Below, piece by piece: positions 45,831-53,526 of a stretch of DNA of 64,000 nucleotides (its first letter is position 1; every line of letters starts with the position of its first letter). The notes under the pieces are model-generated. The model had not been told where the DNA came from. It worked only from the letters and a program-made list of their open reading frames with translations, and made no database searches. The DNA lies in NCBI RefSeq assembly GCF_028583725.1, contig NZ_CP110680.1, positions 930,001 through 994,000 of the forward strand, given 5' to 3'. Both the position numbers and the translations under genes were made by a program. This DNA comes from Cellulomonas fimi (GTDB lineage: Bacteria > Actinomycetota > Actinomycetes > Actinomycetales > Cellulomonadaceae).

Positions 45831-46658
45831 TCAGCGGGTGCGACGCCGCTGCCGCCACGCGAGCCACCCGAGCACCGCGCCGACCGCGACGAGCACCGCG
45901 GCGGTGACGACGGTCCGGCCCGACGGGCGCGGCAACGAGAACAACGCCACCGGGCGGCTGAACGACAGCGTCCCCCACCCGCGTTCGGCCGCGACCCGCC
46001 GCAGCGCCCGGTCCGGGTTCACCGCGAACCCGTGCCCGACGGCGGCGAGCATCGGCATGTCGGTGATCGAGTCCGAGTACGCGTAGCTCGACGCCAGGTC
46101 GTAGCCGCGCGCCTCGGCGAGCTCGCGGATCGCCGTCGCCTTGTTCTCGCCGTACGCGTAGAAGTCGATGTCGCCGGTGTACCGCCCGTCGCGGACCCCC
46201 ATCCGGGTCGCGATCACGTGGTCGGCCCCCAGCACCGCGGCGATGGGCTCGACGATCTCGCTCCCCGACGCCGACACGATGACGACGTCGTGCCCCGCCT
46301 CGTGGTGCTCCTCGATCAGCGCGACCGCCTCCGCGTACACGGCGGGGTCGATGGACTCGTGCAGCGTCTCGGCGACGATCGACGACACCTGCGCGACGTC
46401 CCAGCCCGTCACCATGCGCGACAGCTGCGCCCGCAGCCGCTCCGTCTGCGCCTCGTCCGCCCCGCCGACCAGGTAGAGGAACTGCGCGTACGCCGTCCGC
46501 AGCACCGAGCGGCGCGTCAGCAGCCCGCCGGCCATGAACGGTCGCGAGAACGCGGTCGCGGAGGACGTCGCGATGATCGTCTTGTCGAGGTCGAAGAACG
46601 CCGCCGCCGGGGCCGCACCGGGCGGCGCGGCCGTCGGGCCGGTCGGGCTGTCGTCCAT
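45831..46658 (-). CDS. HAD-IB family phosphatase with C-terminal membrane anchor
   Basis: 275 residues. HAD motif I FFDLDKTIIA (DxDxT) at ~22, the helical cap, motif II VIVSASGSEIVEPIA, and motif III/IV YSDSITDMPMLAAVGHGFAV. The phosphoserine-phosphatase-like IB subfamily has broad or unknown substrates. A single helix near the C-terminus (TVVTAAVLVAVGAVLGWLAW) should anchor it with the enzyme in the cytoplasm. ATG at 46658. Its place divergent from tadZ is conserved in mycobacteria (Rv3661 next to Rv3660c), suggesting a functional link to the Tad locus. Confidence 0.88.
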   Translation of the reverse strand: MDDSPTGPTAAPPGAAPAAAFFDLDKTIIATSSATAFSRPFMAGGLLTRRSVLRTAYAQFLYLVGGADEAQTERLRAQLSRMVTGWDVAQVSSIVAETLHESIDPAVYAEAVALIEEHHEAGHDVVIVSASGSEIVEPIAAVLGADHVIATRMGVRDGRYTGDIDFYAYGENKATAIRELAEARGYDLASSYAYSDSITDMPMLAAVGHGFAVNPDRALRRVAAERGWGTLSFSRPVALFSLPRPSGRTVVTAAVLVAVGAVLGWLAWRQRRRTR

Positions 46659-47013
46659 TCCGCTCCCGGACGGGTCGTCGGGTCCGGTCGGGGCCTGCGG
46701 GGCCGACCGTGGTCGCCGCGAGCCTAGCCACCGGCTCCGACGTCCGGGCGGACACACCGGGACGCGCGGGACGACGCGCCGACTGACGCGCCGGTGCGAT
46801 GCCGCAGGTCCCGCGTGTGGGGACGTCGGGGGCGTGCCGTGCGCGCCGAGAGATCGCGAGCCGTCCACAGCCCCGGGCTGGCGCACGCCGTCCACACCGG
46901 CCCGGACCGGGCTGACCGCGCCGGGGACCCCGCGGGCAGGCTGCACAGCGGTCGCCCGCGTCGCGCACGACGCCGGGCACGCGGGGCGGACGACCCCGGG
47001 AGAGGAGACCGAC
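46659..47013. other. 355-bp divergent promoter region of HAD and tadZ
   Basis: No gene is seen. The stretch carries the GTCCAC-type repeated motif at 46856-46895, which also occurs before the pilin gene. The tadZ leader (after ~46990) is purine-rich and ends in AGAGGAG. Confidence 0.5.
46856..46895. promoter_or_regulatory. Shared Tad-locus motif, copy upstream of tadZ
   Basis: The 17-mer GCGAGCCGTCCACAGCC at 46856-46872 occurs identically at 51641-51657 before the pilin gene. A second GTCCAC follows 27 bp after the first here, and 28 bp after it in the other copy. Each is about 145-160 bp upstream of a Tad gene start, so it may be a common activator or repressor site. Confidence 0.5.
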
Positions 47014-47850
47014 ATGGACGCGCTCGTGCGCTCCCGGCCGCCGATGACGGCAGGGCACCCGACGGAGGCCGTCGTGCCGCGGCGGGAGACCGACGGGCTG
47101 CCGGCGTCGGTGACGCCGATCGACCGGCGATGGCCCGCCGTCGCCACCACGCCGTCGCCGCGAGCGATGGTCGTGGGCGTCGTGGGGGCACGCGGCGGGG
47201 CAGGCACCTCCAGCCTCGCGGCCGCGCTCGCCCGTGCGCTCGCGGGATCGACCGCGACGGTCCTCGTCGACCTGGACCGCGGCTGCGGCGGCGTCGACGT
47301 GCTGCTCGGGCTCGAGGGGGCGGACGGCGTGCGCTGGCCCGACCTCGCCGACGCCCGCGGTGACGTCGACGGCGCCGACCTCGTGGCGCTCCTGCCCCGG
47401 TGGGGCGCGTGCGCCGTGCTGAGCGCCGACCGCGCCCGACCGCAGCCGCCCGAACCGGCGGTCGTCGCCGACGTCCTGCACGCGCTCTCGCGCACCGTCG
47501 GCGCGCTCGTGCTCGACCTCGACCGCTCCGGGGTCGTCGCGGGCGAGTCGGTCGCCGCCGTCTGCGACACCGTGCTCGTCGTCGCACCGCGCGACCTGCG
47601 CGCGACGGCCGGAGCCCTCGCGCTGCGTCCCGTGCTCGACGTGCCCGGCGCGGACCTCGGGCTCGTCGTCCGTGGTCCGGCGCCGGGCGGGCTCGGCGCG
47701 GCCGAGATCGCGGAGGCCGTCGGCCTGCCTGTGCGCGCGGTGCTGCCCGTCGACCGCAGGCTCGCGGCCGGGACCGAGCACGCGGGCATCCCGGCGAGCG
47801 GACCGTTCTGCCGGGCGGTCCGCCGCCTCGCAGCAGGGCTCACGCGATGA
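47014..47850 (+). CDS. tadZ: TadZ/CpaE-like (Ssd-type) ATPase of the Tad locus
   Basis: 278 residues, ParA/MinD superfamily. VVGVVGARGGAGTSSLAAAL is the deviant P-loop, followed by TVLVDLDRGCGGVDVLLGL, the second nucleotide-binding strand. The first ~50 residues are linker. TadZ positions the pilus machine at the pole; the mycobacterial counterpart (Rv3660c, Ssd) also affects septation. ATG at 47014 follows AGAGGAGACCGAC. Its stop overlaps the tadA ATG by 4 bp. Confidence 0.87.
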   Translation: MDALVRSRPPMTAGHPTEAVVPRRETDGLPASVTPIDRRWPAVATTPSPRAMVVGVVGARGGAGTSSLAAALARALAGSTATVLVDLDRGCGGVDVLLGLEGADGVRWPDLADARGDVDGADLVALLPRWGACAVLSADRARPQPPEPAVVADVLHALSRTVGALVLDLDRSGVVAGESVAAVCDTVLVVAPRDLRATAGALALRPVLDVPGADLGLVVRGPAPGGLGAAEIAEAVGLPVRAVLPVDRRLAAGTEHAGIPASGPFCRAVRRLAAGLTR

Positions 47851-49151
47851 CCACGGCGAGCGGACGCGCACCACGCCGCGGCCCCGTCGACGCCGGCTTC
47901 CTCGACGAGGTGCGGACGCTCCTCACGGCCGGTCCGGGCGCCGCGACCGACGACGACGTGCGCGCGGCGGTCGACGCGACGGTCCGGCGGCGCGGCTCGG
48001 TCGTCGGGTCCAGCGGCCTCGCCGGTCTCGTCCGGACGGTCCGCGACGAGGTCTACGGCGCCGGCCCGCTGCAGCACCTGCTCGACGACCCCGACGTCAC
48101 CGACGTGCTCGTCAACGCCCCCGACGAGGTGTGGGTCGAGCGCGCGGGCCGGCTGCGGCGCACCGGCGTCCATCTCGGCACCGCTGGCGACGTCCGCACG
48201 CTCGCGGTCCGGCTCGCCGCCGCGGGCGGCCAGAGGCTCGACGAGGCCAGCCCGACGGTCGACGCCCGCCTGCCCGACGGCACCCGTCTGCACGCCGTCC
48301 TGCCGCCCGTCGCCGGGGCGTGCACGCTGCTCAGCCTGCGGGCCGTCCGCGTGCGCGCGCTCTCGGTCGTCGAGCTCGTCGCCGGCGGGACGCTGGCGCC
48401 CGCGCTGGTGCCCGTCGTCCGGGCGCTCGTCGCCGCGCGCGCGAACCTGCTGGTGTCCGGCGCGACGGGGTCGGGCAAGACGACGCTTCTCGCCGCGCTG
48501 CTCTCGCTCGTACCGGCCGACGAGCGCATCGTCGTCATCGAGGAGTCGGGCGAGCTCGCCCCGCAGCACCCGCACGTGGTCCGGCTGCTCGCGCGCCACG
48601 CGAACGTCGAGGGCACCGGTCGGGTGGACCTCGCCGACCTCGTCCGGCAGTCGCTGCGGATGCGGCCGGACCGGATCGTCCTCGGCGAGTGCCGAGGCGC
48701 CGAGGTCCGTGAGGTCCTGACCGCGCTCAACACCGGGCACGACGGCGGGTGCGCCACCGTCCACGCCAACGCCGCTGCCGACGTGCCCGCGCGGCTCGAA
48801 GCGCTCGCCGCGCTCGCCGGGCTGTCGCGCGACGCGGTCGCCGCCCAGGCCGCGAGCGCGTTCGACGCGGTCCTGCACCTGCGCCGCACCTCCGACGGCA
48901 CGCGTTACCTCGCCGAGGTCGGTGTGGTCCGCCGCTCCGCGACGGGCGAGCTCGAGGTCGCCCGTGCCCTGCGCGCCACCGCGGCGGGGGTCGTGACGGT
49001 GGAACCCGCCTGGACGGAGCTCGCCGGTCGACTCGGTCTGCCGTCCGCGGGCCTCGACGGCCTCGGCGCGCGGCAGCGGAGAGCCGCCGCACCGTCACTC
49101 CGGCAGATCGCCCCGGCCGTGCGGGCGGAGGGACCGGCCGATGCGGGGTGA
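47847..49151 (+). CDS. tadA: TadA/CpaF secretion ATPase
   Basis: 434 residues, type II/IV secretion ATPase that powers Flp pilus assembly. The N-terminal domain has VYGAGPLQHLLDDPDVTDVL; the Walker A is VSGATGSGKTTLLAAL; the Asp-box-like RIVVIEESGEL, Walker B RIVLGECRGAEV and His-box GHDGGCATVHANAA are intact, so it should be active as a hexamer on the cytoplasmic face. The C-terminal ~50 residues are extra. ATG overlaps the tadZ stop; its own end overlaps tadB by 11 bp. Confidence 0.93.
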   Translation: MTTASGRAPRRGPVDAGFLDEVRTLLTAGPGAATDDDVRAAVDATVRRRGSVVGSSGLAGLVRTVRDEVYGAGPLQHLLDDPDVTDVLVNAPDEVWVERAGRLRRTGVHLGTAGDVRTLAVRLAAAGGQRLDEASPTVDARLPDGTRLHAVLPPVAGACTLLSLRAVRVRALSVVELVAGGTLAPALVPVVRALVAARANLLVSGATGSGKTTLLAALLSLVPADERIVVIEESGELAPQHPHVVRLLARHANVEGTGRVDLADLVRQSLRMRPDRIVLGECRGAEVREVLTALNTGHDGGCATVHANAAADVPARLEALAALAGLSRDAVAAQAASAFDAVLHLRRTSDGTRYLAEVGVVRRSATGELEVARALRATAAGVVTVEPAWTELAGRLGLPSAGLDGLGARQRRAAAPSLRQIAPAVRAEGPADAG

Positions 49152-50016
49152 GGTGCTGGTCGCGCTCGTCGTGGTCACCAGCAGCCTCCTGGCGCTCGGG
49201 CGCGGGAGACCCGTGCGCCCCGCTCGCGAGCCTGCGGTCGACGGTCCCGACGTCTCGGCCCGGTCCTCGTCGCTCGGGCTCAGGCTCAGGCTCGGGCTCT
49301 CGCTCGGGGGCTCGCCGGCCGTGGACGCGTCCGCGGCATCCGGCAACCTGCCCGTCCGGTACCCGTCCGAGGAAGCCGGAGAGCTGCCTGTCCGGTACCC
49401 GTCCGAGGGGTCCGGACGCCTGCTCGTCCCGCATCCTTCCTACGGGTCCGGGCGCCCGCCCGCGCGTCACCGGTCGAGACGCCTGCGGGGGCGACGGCAG
49501 CACGCGATCGACCTCGTCGGCACGCTGCACGACACGGCCGCCCGGCTGCGCAGCGGTGCGCCGCCCGCGACGGCCTGGTCGGGCGCCCTCGGGCGACCGG
49601 CCGTGCGCGACGTGCCGACGGTCCATGACCTTCTCGGGCCGGGCACGCCGCGCCGCGAGGACGTCGCACGGGCGACCGCCGTCGTCGCGGCAGCACGGCT
49701 GGCCGCCGACCTCGGAGCCCCGCTCGCCGACGTGCTGGAGGGGGTCGCGGCAGCCGTCGCCGCGGACGAGGAGCACGGCGCCGACGTCGCGGCCGCGCTC
49801 GCGGGACCCCGAGCGACCGCGCGCGTGCTGCTGGTCCTCCCGGTCGCCGGGGTGCTGCTCGGTGCGCTCCTCGGCGCCGACCCCGTGGGTGTCGTGACGG
49901 GCGGCGGCGTCGGGACGTGGTCCGCGGTGCTCGGGGTGATCCTGCTGCTCGTCGGCCGGTGGTGGACCGCTCGACTGCTCGCCCGCACCGCGGGTGCGGG
50001 ACGGACGCCCGCATGA
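49141..50016 (+). CDS. tadB: TadB-like pilus membrane protein with repeat insert
   Basis: 291 residues, inner-membrane platform of the T2SS-F family. A first short helix (VLVALVVVTSSLLALG) is followed by a ~90-residue low-complexity region containing a hexanucleotide run and three 12-residue repeats, then the helical cytoplasmic T2SSF domain (~120-225) and two C-terminal helices (RVLLVLPVAGVLLGALLG and SAVLGVILLLVGRWW). The insert is absent from typical TadB as I know it. ATG overlaps tadA by 11 bp and its stop overlaps tadC by 4 bp. Confidence 0.8.
   Translation: MRGEVLVALVVVTSSLLALGRGRPVRPAREPAVDGPDVSARSSSLGLRLRLGLSLGGSPAVDASAASGNLPVRYPSEEAGELPVRYPSEGSGRLLVPHPSYGSGRPPARHRSRRLRGRRQHAIDLVGTLHDTAARLRSGAPPATAWSGALGRPAVRDVPTVHDLLGPGTPRREDVARATAVVAAARLAADLGAPLADVLEGVAAAVAADEEHGADVAAALAGPRATARVLLVLPVAGVLLGALLGADPVGVVTGGGVGTWSAVLGVILLLVGRWWTARLLARTAGAGRTPA
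49272..49307 (+). repeat. Hexanucleotide repeat in tadB
   Basis: Six tandem GCTCGG-like units (GCTCGG, GCTCAG, GCTCAG, GCTCGG, GCTCTC, GCTCGG) encoding alternating Leu and Gly/Arg/Ser. In frame within the N-terminal insert of TadB; loss or gain of units would keep the frame. Confidence 0.75.
49348..49455 (+). repeat. Three 36-bp repeats in tadB
   Basis: Three copies of a 12-residue unit: LPVRYPSEEAGE, LPVRYPSEGSGR, LLVPHPSYGSGR. The first two are nearly identical in DNA, the third diverged. They lie between the first helix and the T2SSF domain. Confidence 0.8.
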
Positions 50017-50825
50017 GGTACCTCGCGCTCGCCGCCGTCCTGATCGTCGCTGTCTGCGGGAGCGCCGCCCGGGCGAGGCTGCGTGCGCTCGCGCGCCCGG
50101 CGGACGGTCCGCCGGGGCCGGGGCCGGGGCCGGGGCCGGGGCCGGGGCCGGGGGGCGGGCCAGGGCTAGGGCCGAGGTCGAGGCTCGGGCCGGGGCGGGG
50201 GATGGGGTCAAGTCCGGGGCGGGGGCCGTCGCCCGGCCGTCGTCGCCGGGGCCGCGGGCCGGCGACGAGCGGGAACGGCTCGGAACACACTCGCGTCGCG
50301 CGCGGTCAGGGTGTCGACCGCCGCGTTGGCGGAGGGGCCGCCGACGTCCGTGGCCGCACCGTCGTGCCGTTCGCACGCCCGGACGCCCCCGTGGAGGTCG
50401 ACGCGGTACTGGTGCTCGCGCTCGTCGAGGCGGCGCTCACGACGGGCACCGCCATCTCCACGGCGCTCGGGGCCGTCGGGCGCGCGACCGGGGGCACGTC
50501 GGGTGCCGCGCTCGAACGTGCTGGATCGGCGCTCGTGCTCGGAGCCGCCTGGTCGACCGCCTGGGCGGGGGCACCACCGTCGGTCCGGCCCGTGCGGGAC
50601 GCGCTCGAGAGCGCGTGGACCGCGGGCGCACCACCCGTCCCCGGGCTTCGTGCGCGGGCGGACCGGCTGCGCCGGGAGCGCCGACGCGCGGTGCGGACCG
50701 CAGCAGCGCGTCTCGCCGTCCACCTCGTGCTGCCGCTCGGCGCGTGCTTCCTCCCCGCGTTCGTGCTGGTGGGGCTCGTGCCGATCGTGCTGTCGCTCGC
50801 GGGCGGACTCGTCGTGCTCCCCTGA
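50013..50825 (+). CDS. tadC: TadC-like pilus membrane protein with Gly-Pro insert
   Basis: 270 residues. An N-terminal helix (RYLALAAVLIVAVCGSAARA), then a ~75-residue Gly/Pro/Arg-rich insert that includes a (GP)n run, then the T2SSF helical domain (VEVDAVLVLALVEAALTTGT...) and a final pair of hydrophobic helices (LAVHLVLPLGACFLPAFVLV, LVPIVLSLAGGLVVLP). It partners TadB in the pilus platform. ATGA overlap with tadB. It is the last gene of the tadZABC block; the next gene is on the other strand. Confidence 0.82.
   Translation: MRYLALAAVLIVAVCGSAARARLRALARPADGPPGPGPGPGPGPGPGGGPGLGPRSRLGPGRGMGSSPGRGPSPGRRRRGRGPATSGNGSEHTRVARGQGVDRRVGGGAADVRGRTVVPFARPDAPVEVDAVLVLALVEAALTTGTAISTALGAVGRATGGTSGAALERAGSALVLGAAWSTAWAGAPPSVRPVRDALESAWTAGAPPVPGLRARADRLRRERRRAVRTAAARLAVHLVLPLGACFLPAFVLVGLVPIVLSLAGGLVVLP
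50114..50149 (+). repeat. GGGGCC hexanucleotide repeat in tadC
   Basis: Six perfect GGGGCC units, followed by more G-rich sequence up to ~50210. They code for Gly-Pro repeats. Such DNA can form G-quadruplexes and is prone to slippage; unit gain or loss keeps the frame. Confidence 0.85.
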
Positions 50826-50861
50826 GGGACGATCGTGCGGTCGCCGTCGCTGCGGGCCGGT

Positions 50862-51260
50862 CTAGAAGTGCACCACCCACATCACCTGGTCCGCGCAGCC
50901 GGCTGGCACCTGCGCGAGCCAGCTCGTGTCCTGCCCGCCGAGCTCGCCGCCGCGCCACTGCACGCGGTCGCCCAGCCGGTACCGCTGCCCGCCCACGACG
51001 AGCTCGTCGTCCTCCCACCGCGCGCCGACCGGCAGGACCGGGACCACGACCGACGCGGGCTCGTCCAGCCGGACGACGACGCACCCGTCGGTCCGGTCCA
51101 GCACGCCCGCGAGCTGGGCGTCGTCGCCGCCCTCGCCCTCAGGCTCGTAGAGCGCGACGTCGGTCGCGGACGTCGTCGGCGATCCGGACGCGTCGGCGCA
51201 CGCACCGGTGACCACCGCGAGCGCGAGCGTGACCGGCACGAGGAGACCGCGGCGTGGCAC
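50862..51260 (-). CDS. Small putative lipoprotein between the two Tad blocks
   Basis: 132 residues, unknown function. Signal sequence LLVPVTLALAVVTGAC ends in a lipobox (VTGAC), so the mature protein starts at Cys with a short Ser/Thr linker. The rest is a small beta-rich domain (CVVVRLDEPASVVVPVLPVG, QRYRLGDRVQWRGGEL) with two Cys residues. GTG at 51260 follows GGAGGAGGAGG. It is read against the pili genes and separates tadZABC from the pilin block. It could be a cell-envelope partner of the pilus or an unrelated insertion. Confidence 0.75.
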   Translation of the reverse strand: MPRRGLLVPVTLALAVVTGACADASGSPTTSATDVALYEPEGEGGDDAQLAGVLDRTDGCVVVRLDEPASVVVPVLPVGARWEDDELVVGGQRYRLGDRVQWRGGELGGQDTSWLAQVPAGCADQVMWVVHF

Positions 51261-51434
51261 CTCAGCAACCTCCTCCTCCAGCAAGCGGCGCTGGCCCTCG
51301 CGCGCTGCCGCTGCTCGGCCGAAGCGTCCCAGCGGTCTGCGCCCGCGTCCATCCCTCGGTGGGTGGACGAGACGACGGCGCGGCCGGCGCCTGTCGTCCT
51401 CCCGCCCGCGCACCGCCACCGTCTGCTGCCCGGC

Positions 51435-51530
51435 GGGCGTCGCCATGCGGTGCGTAGGTGTCGGGTGGGCGTCGGCACGCGGTGCGCGGGTGCCGGGTGG
51501 GCGTCGCCACGCGGCGCGCAGGTGTCGGGC
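51435..51530. repeat. Three imperfect 32-bp repeats upstream of the pilin gene
   Basis: Units at 51435-51466, 51467-51498 and 51499-51530 share GGGCGTCG(C/G)CA(T/C)GCGG and GGTG(T/C)CGGG. Partial copies continue to ~51570, one inverted in part (GTGGCGACGCGGCG). Noncoding; may affect the pilin or lipoprotein promoter. Confidence 0.75.
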
Positions 51531-51640
51531 GCGCAGGTGCCGGGCGCGTGGCGACGCGGCGCGCAGGTGCACGGCCGCCCGGGGTCCGAGGTGGCGCAGG
51601 AGTGTCTCGATGTATGCGGGGTGCGCGCAGCCCGAGGACA

Positions 51641-51681
51641 GCGAGCCGTCCACAGCCGCGCGTGCGGGCGTGTCCGTCCAC
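51641..51681. promoter_or_regulatory. Shared Tad-locus motif, copy upstream of the pilin gene
   Basis: GCGAGCCGTCCACAGCC at 51641-51657 matches 46856-46872 exactly, with a second GTCCAC at 51676-51681. It lies about 145 bp before the pilin ATG, close to its distance before tadZ. Confidence 0.5.
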
Positions 51682-51789
51682 GACATCTCGGGCCGCGCCC
51701 CTGGCGGGCCGCGCCACGGTCCAGCGTGGGCACCGCCGCAGGGTGCGGCGAGCGGGCCCACCCGGCCCGACGACGAGAGGACGGCTCAC

Positions 51790-52125
51790 ATGACGACGAC
51801 CACGGCCACGAGCGCGGGCAGCGCGTCGGACGGCACGGACACGACGGCAGCCCTGCCGGGGCGGTCGGGCGCGGGCCCCGTCCCCGGGAGGCGGCGCCTC
51901 GTGGCAGCCCGGGCGCGACAGCGTGTCCGGGCGTGCGGTCGGCTGGGCGCGACGGTGTCACGCCGCGTGCGGGAGGTCGGGGTGGACGCCGGCATGGCGA
52001 CCGCCGAGTACGCGATCGTGACGTTGGCGGCGGTGGGCTTCGCGGGTCTGCTGGTCGTGATTCTCAAGGGCGGTGAGGTGAAGAGCCTGCTCACCGGCAT
52101 CGTCCGGCAGGCGCTGTCGCAGTGA
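51790..52125 (+). CDS. Flp-like pilin (DUF4244 family)
   Basis: 111 residues. A ~65-residue basic N-terminus precedes VDAGMATAEYAIVTLAAVGF, the Flp-type prepilin processing site (Gly before MATAEY, Glu at +5) and hydrophobic helix, then KGGEVKSLLTGIVRQALSQ. DUF4244 is the actinobacterial pilin-like family found beside tadABC (Rv3656c in M. tuberculosis). It should be the main pilus subunit. ATG at 51790. Its stop overlaps the tadE start by 4 bp. I found no prepilin peptidase gene in the window. Confidence 0.85.
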   Translation: MTTTTATSAGSASDGTDTTAALPGRSGAGPVPGRRRLVAARARQRVRACGRLGATVSRRVREVGVDAGMATAEYAIVTLAAVGFAGLLVVILKGGEVKSLLTGIVRQALSQ

Positions 52126-53096
52126 CCGGGCGCGCATCGCCCGTGGGCGACTGCCGGTGCCGGCGTCGTCGTCGACCGGCACCCGCGCGGCACACCGGGG
52201 TGTCGTCCGCGGGGAGCACGGGTCCGTCTGCGTCGCCGCAGGCGCGGGTCGGGAGGGCTGGGCCCGTGCGATCGGCTCGCGCCGACACGGCCGTGCCCGT
52301 GCCGGGCGGCGGAGCTGCCGCGGGCGGAGCCGTGCGGGACGGTGGCGTCGACGCCCTCGGCGCGGTGCGGAACGGTGGCGTCGACGCCCTCGGCGCGGCG
52401 CGGGACGGTGGCGTCGTCACCGCCGGCGCGGTGCGGAACAGTGGCGTCGACGCCCTCGGCGCGGCGCGGGACGGTGGCGTCGTCACCGCCGGCGCGGTGC
52501 GGAACGGTGGCGTCGACGCCCTCGGCGCGGCGCGGGACGGTGGCGTCGTCACCGCCGGCGCGGTGCGGAACGGTGGCGTCGACGCCCTCGGCGCGGCGCA
52601 GGACGGTGGCGTCGTCACCGCCGGCGCGGTGCGGAACGGTGGCGTCGACGCCCTCGGCGCGGCGCAGGACGGTGGCGTCGTCACCGCCGGCGCGGCGCGG
52701 GACGGTCGAGTCGACACCCTCGGTGCCGTGCGTGACGGTGGCGTCGACAGCCCCGGTGGGGCGCGGGACGCCGGGAGCGTCACCGCCGAGCTCGCGATCG
52801 GGCTGCCCGTCGTCGTGCTGCTCCTCGTCGTGGTGCTGGCCGTCGTCGGTGCCGGGCTGACGCGCGCGCAGTGCCTCGACGGAGCGCGCGCCGGCGCTCG
52901 CGCGCTCGCGCTCGGGGAGTCACCCGCCGACGCCGCCGCGACGGCGCGACGGGTCGCGGGCGACGGCGCGCGCGTCCGGACGACCCACGACGGCGACTGG
53001 GTGACGGTCGTCGTCGAGGCGCAGGTCCCGGTCGGCGGGCTGCGGCTGGGGCCGCTGGAGGCGCGCGGGTCGGCGACCGCGCGGGTCGAGCCGTGA
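52122..53096 (+). CDS. tadE: TadE-like minor pilin with expanded 11-residue repeats
   Basis: 324 residues. The C-terminal third is a normal TadE-like protein: RDAGSVTAELAIGLPVVVLL (prepilin site Gly before SVTAE, Glu at +5, then the helix) followed by ~90 residues of pseudopilin. In front of it stand fourteen 11-residue units from residue 69 (GAVRNGGVDAL / GAARDGGVVTA alternating), the last being the processing site itself. The leader peptide is therefore ~230 residues instead of the usual few tens. GTG at 52122 overlaps the pilin stop. The next TadE-like gene overlaps its end by 4 bp. Confidence 0.82.
   Translation: MTGRASPVGDCRCRRRRRPAPARHTGVSSAGSTGPSASPQARVGRAGPVRSARADTAVPVPGGGAAAGGAVRDGGVDALGAVRNGGVDALGAARDGGVVTAGAVRNSGVDALGAARDGGVVTAGAVRNGGVDALGAARDGGVVTAGAVRNGGVDALGAAQDGGVVTAGAVRNGGVDALGAAQDGGVVTAGAARDGRVDTLGAVRDGGVDSPGGARDAGSVTAELAIGLPVVVLLLVVVLAVVGAGLTRAQCLDGARAGARALALGESPADAAATARRVAGDGARVRTTHDGDWVTVVVEAQVPVGGLRLGPLEARGSATARVEP
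52326..52787 (+). repeat. Fourteen 33-bp tandem repeats inside tadE
   Basis: Fourteen units of 33 bp from 52326; units 2-11 alternate between two types (GAVRNGGVDAL and GAARDGGVVTA), giving a 66-bp higher-order period with near-identical DNA. Units 1 and 12-14 are more diverged. The last unit (GGARDAGSVTA) is the prepilin cleavage region, and the RDGGVVTA units look like copies of it. All are in frame. Confidence 0.92.
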
Positions 53097-53521
53097 GGTC
53101 ACCGGCTCACGTCGAGCGACGCGACGACGCGATGCCGACGGGCGGGCGGCGGCACGGTGGCGGCCCGGTGCGTCGACGACCGCACGGTGACGACGGGGCC
53201 GTCACGGTTGTGCTGGCGGCGGTCGTCGCCGTCGCGCTCGTCCTGGCGGCTGTGCTGGGGGCCGTGGCGTCGGCGCACACGGGTCGGCTGCGTGCGCAGA
53301 CGGTGGCCGACCTGGCCGCCCTCGCCGCGGCGGAGGAGGTGCGACGCGGCGGAGACGCCTGCGCGACGGCGCGTCAGGTCGCCGCGCGCAACGGTGCGCG
53401 GGTCGTGGCGTGCTCCACGGAGGGGAGCGGTGTGGTCCGCGTCGACGCGGTCGTCCGGACGGGTGCCGGCGACGCCGTCGCGACGGCGTGGGCCGGACCT
53501 CGTCCTCGCGGTGCCCGATGA
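53093..53521 (+). CDS. Second TadE-like protein (Rv3654c family)
   Basis: 142 residues. The motif DDGAVTVVLAAVVAVALVLA gives a Gly before the hydrophobic helix as in pseudopilins, though the +5 Glu is missing (GAVTVV). The following RLRAQTVADLAALAAAEEVR is the hallmark of the Rv3654c-type family. It is probably a minor pilin or pilus-associated secreted protein. GTG at 53093 overlaps the tadE stop. The gene ends 5 bp from the convergent helicase. Confidence 0.82.
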   Translation: MRSPAHVERRDDAMPTGGRRHGGGPVRRRPHGDDGAVTVVLAAVVAVALVLAAVLGAVASAHTGRLRAQTVADLAALAAAEEVRRGGDACATARQVAARNGARVVACSTEGSGVVRVDAVVRTGAGDAVATAWAGPRPRGAR

Positions 53522-53526
53522 GCGTG

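Larger units (their letters stand above)
51261..51789. other. 529-bp promoter region of lipoprotein and pilin genes
   Basis: No believable gene on either strand. It contains three imperfect 32-bp tandem repeats (51435-51530) with degenerate continuations to about 51570, and the shared Tad motif at 51641-51681. The pilin leader near 51770 has GACGAGAGGACG. Confidence 0.55.

Noticed and set aside
51262..51789. Minus-strand frame of 175 codons upstream of the pilin gene
   Set aside because: Composed of Arg/Pro/Ala translated from the 32-bp repeats, with no RBS and no recognisable domain.
52091..52783. Long minus-strand reading frame of Pro/Thr/Ala repeats across the tadE array
   Set aside because: It is the mirror of the 33-bp repeats in tadE; the plus-strand frame continues into a real TadE domain and is coupled to the pilin gene.
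52326..52787. CRISPR array
   Set aside because: The units are contiguous, without unique spacers, and in coding frame.
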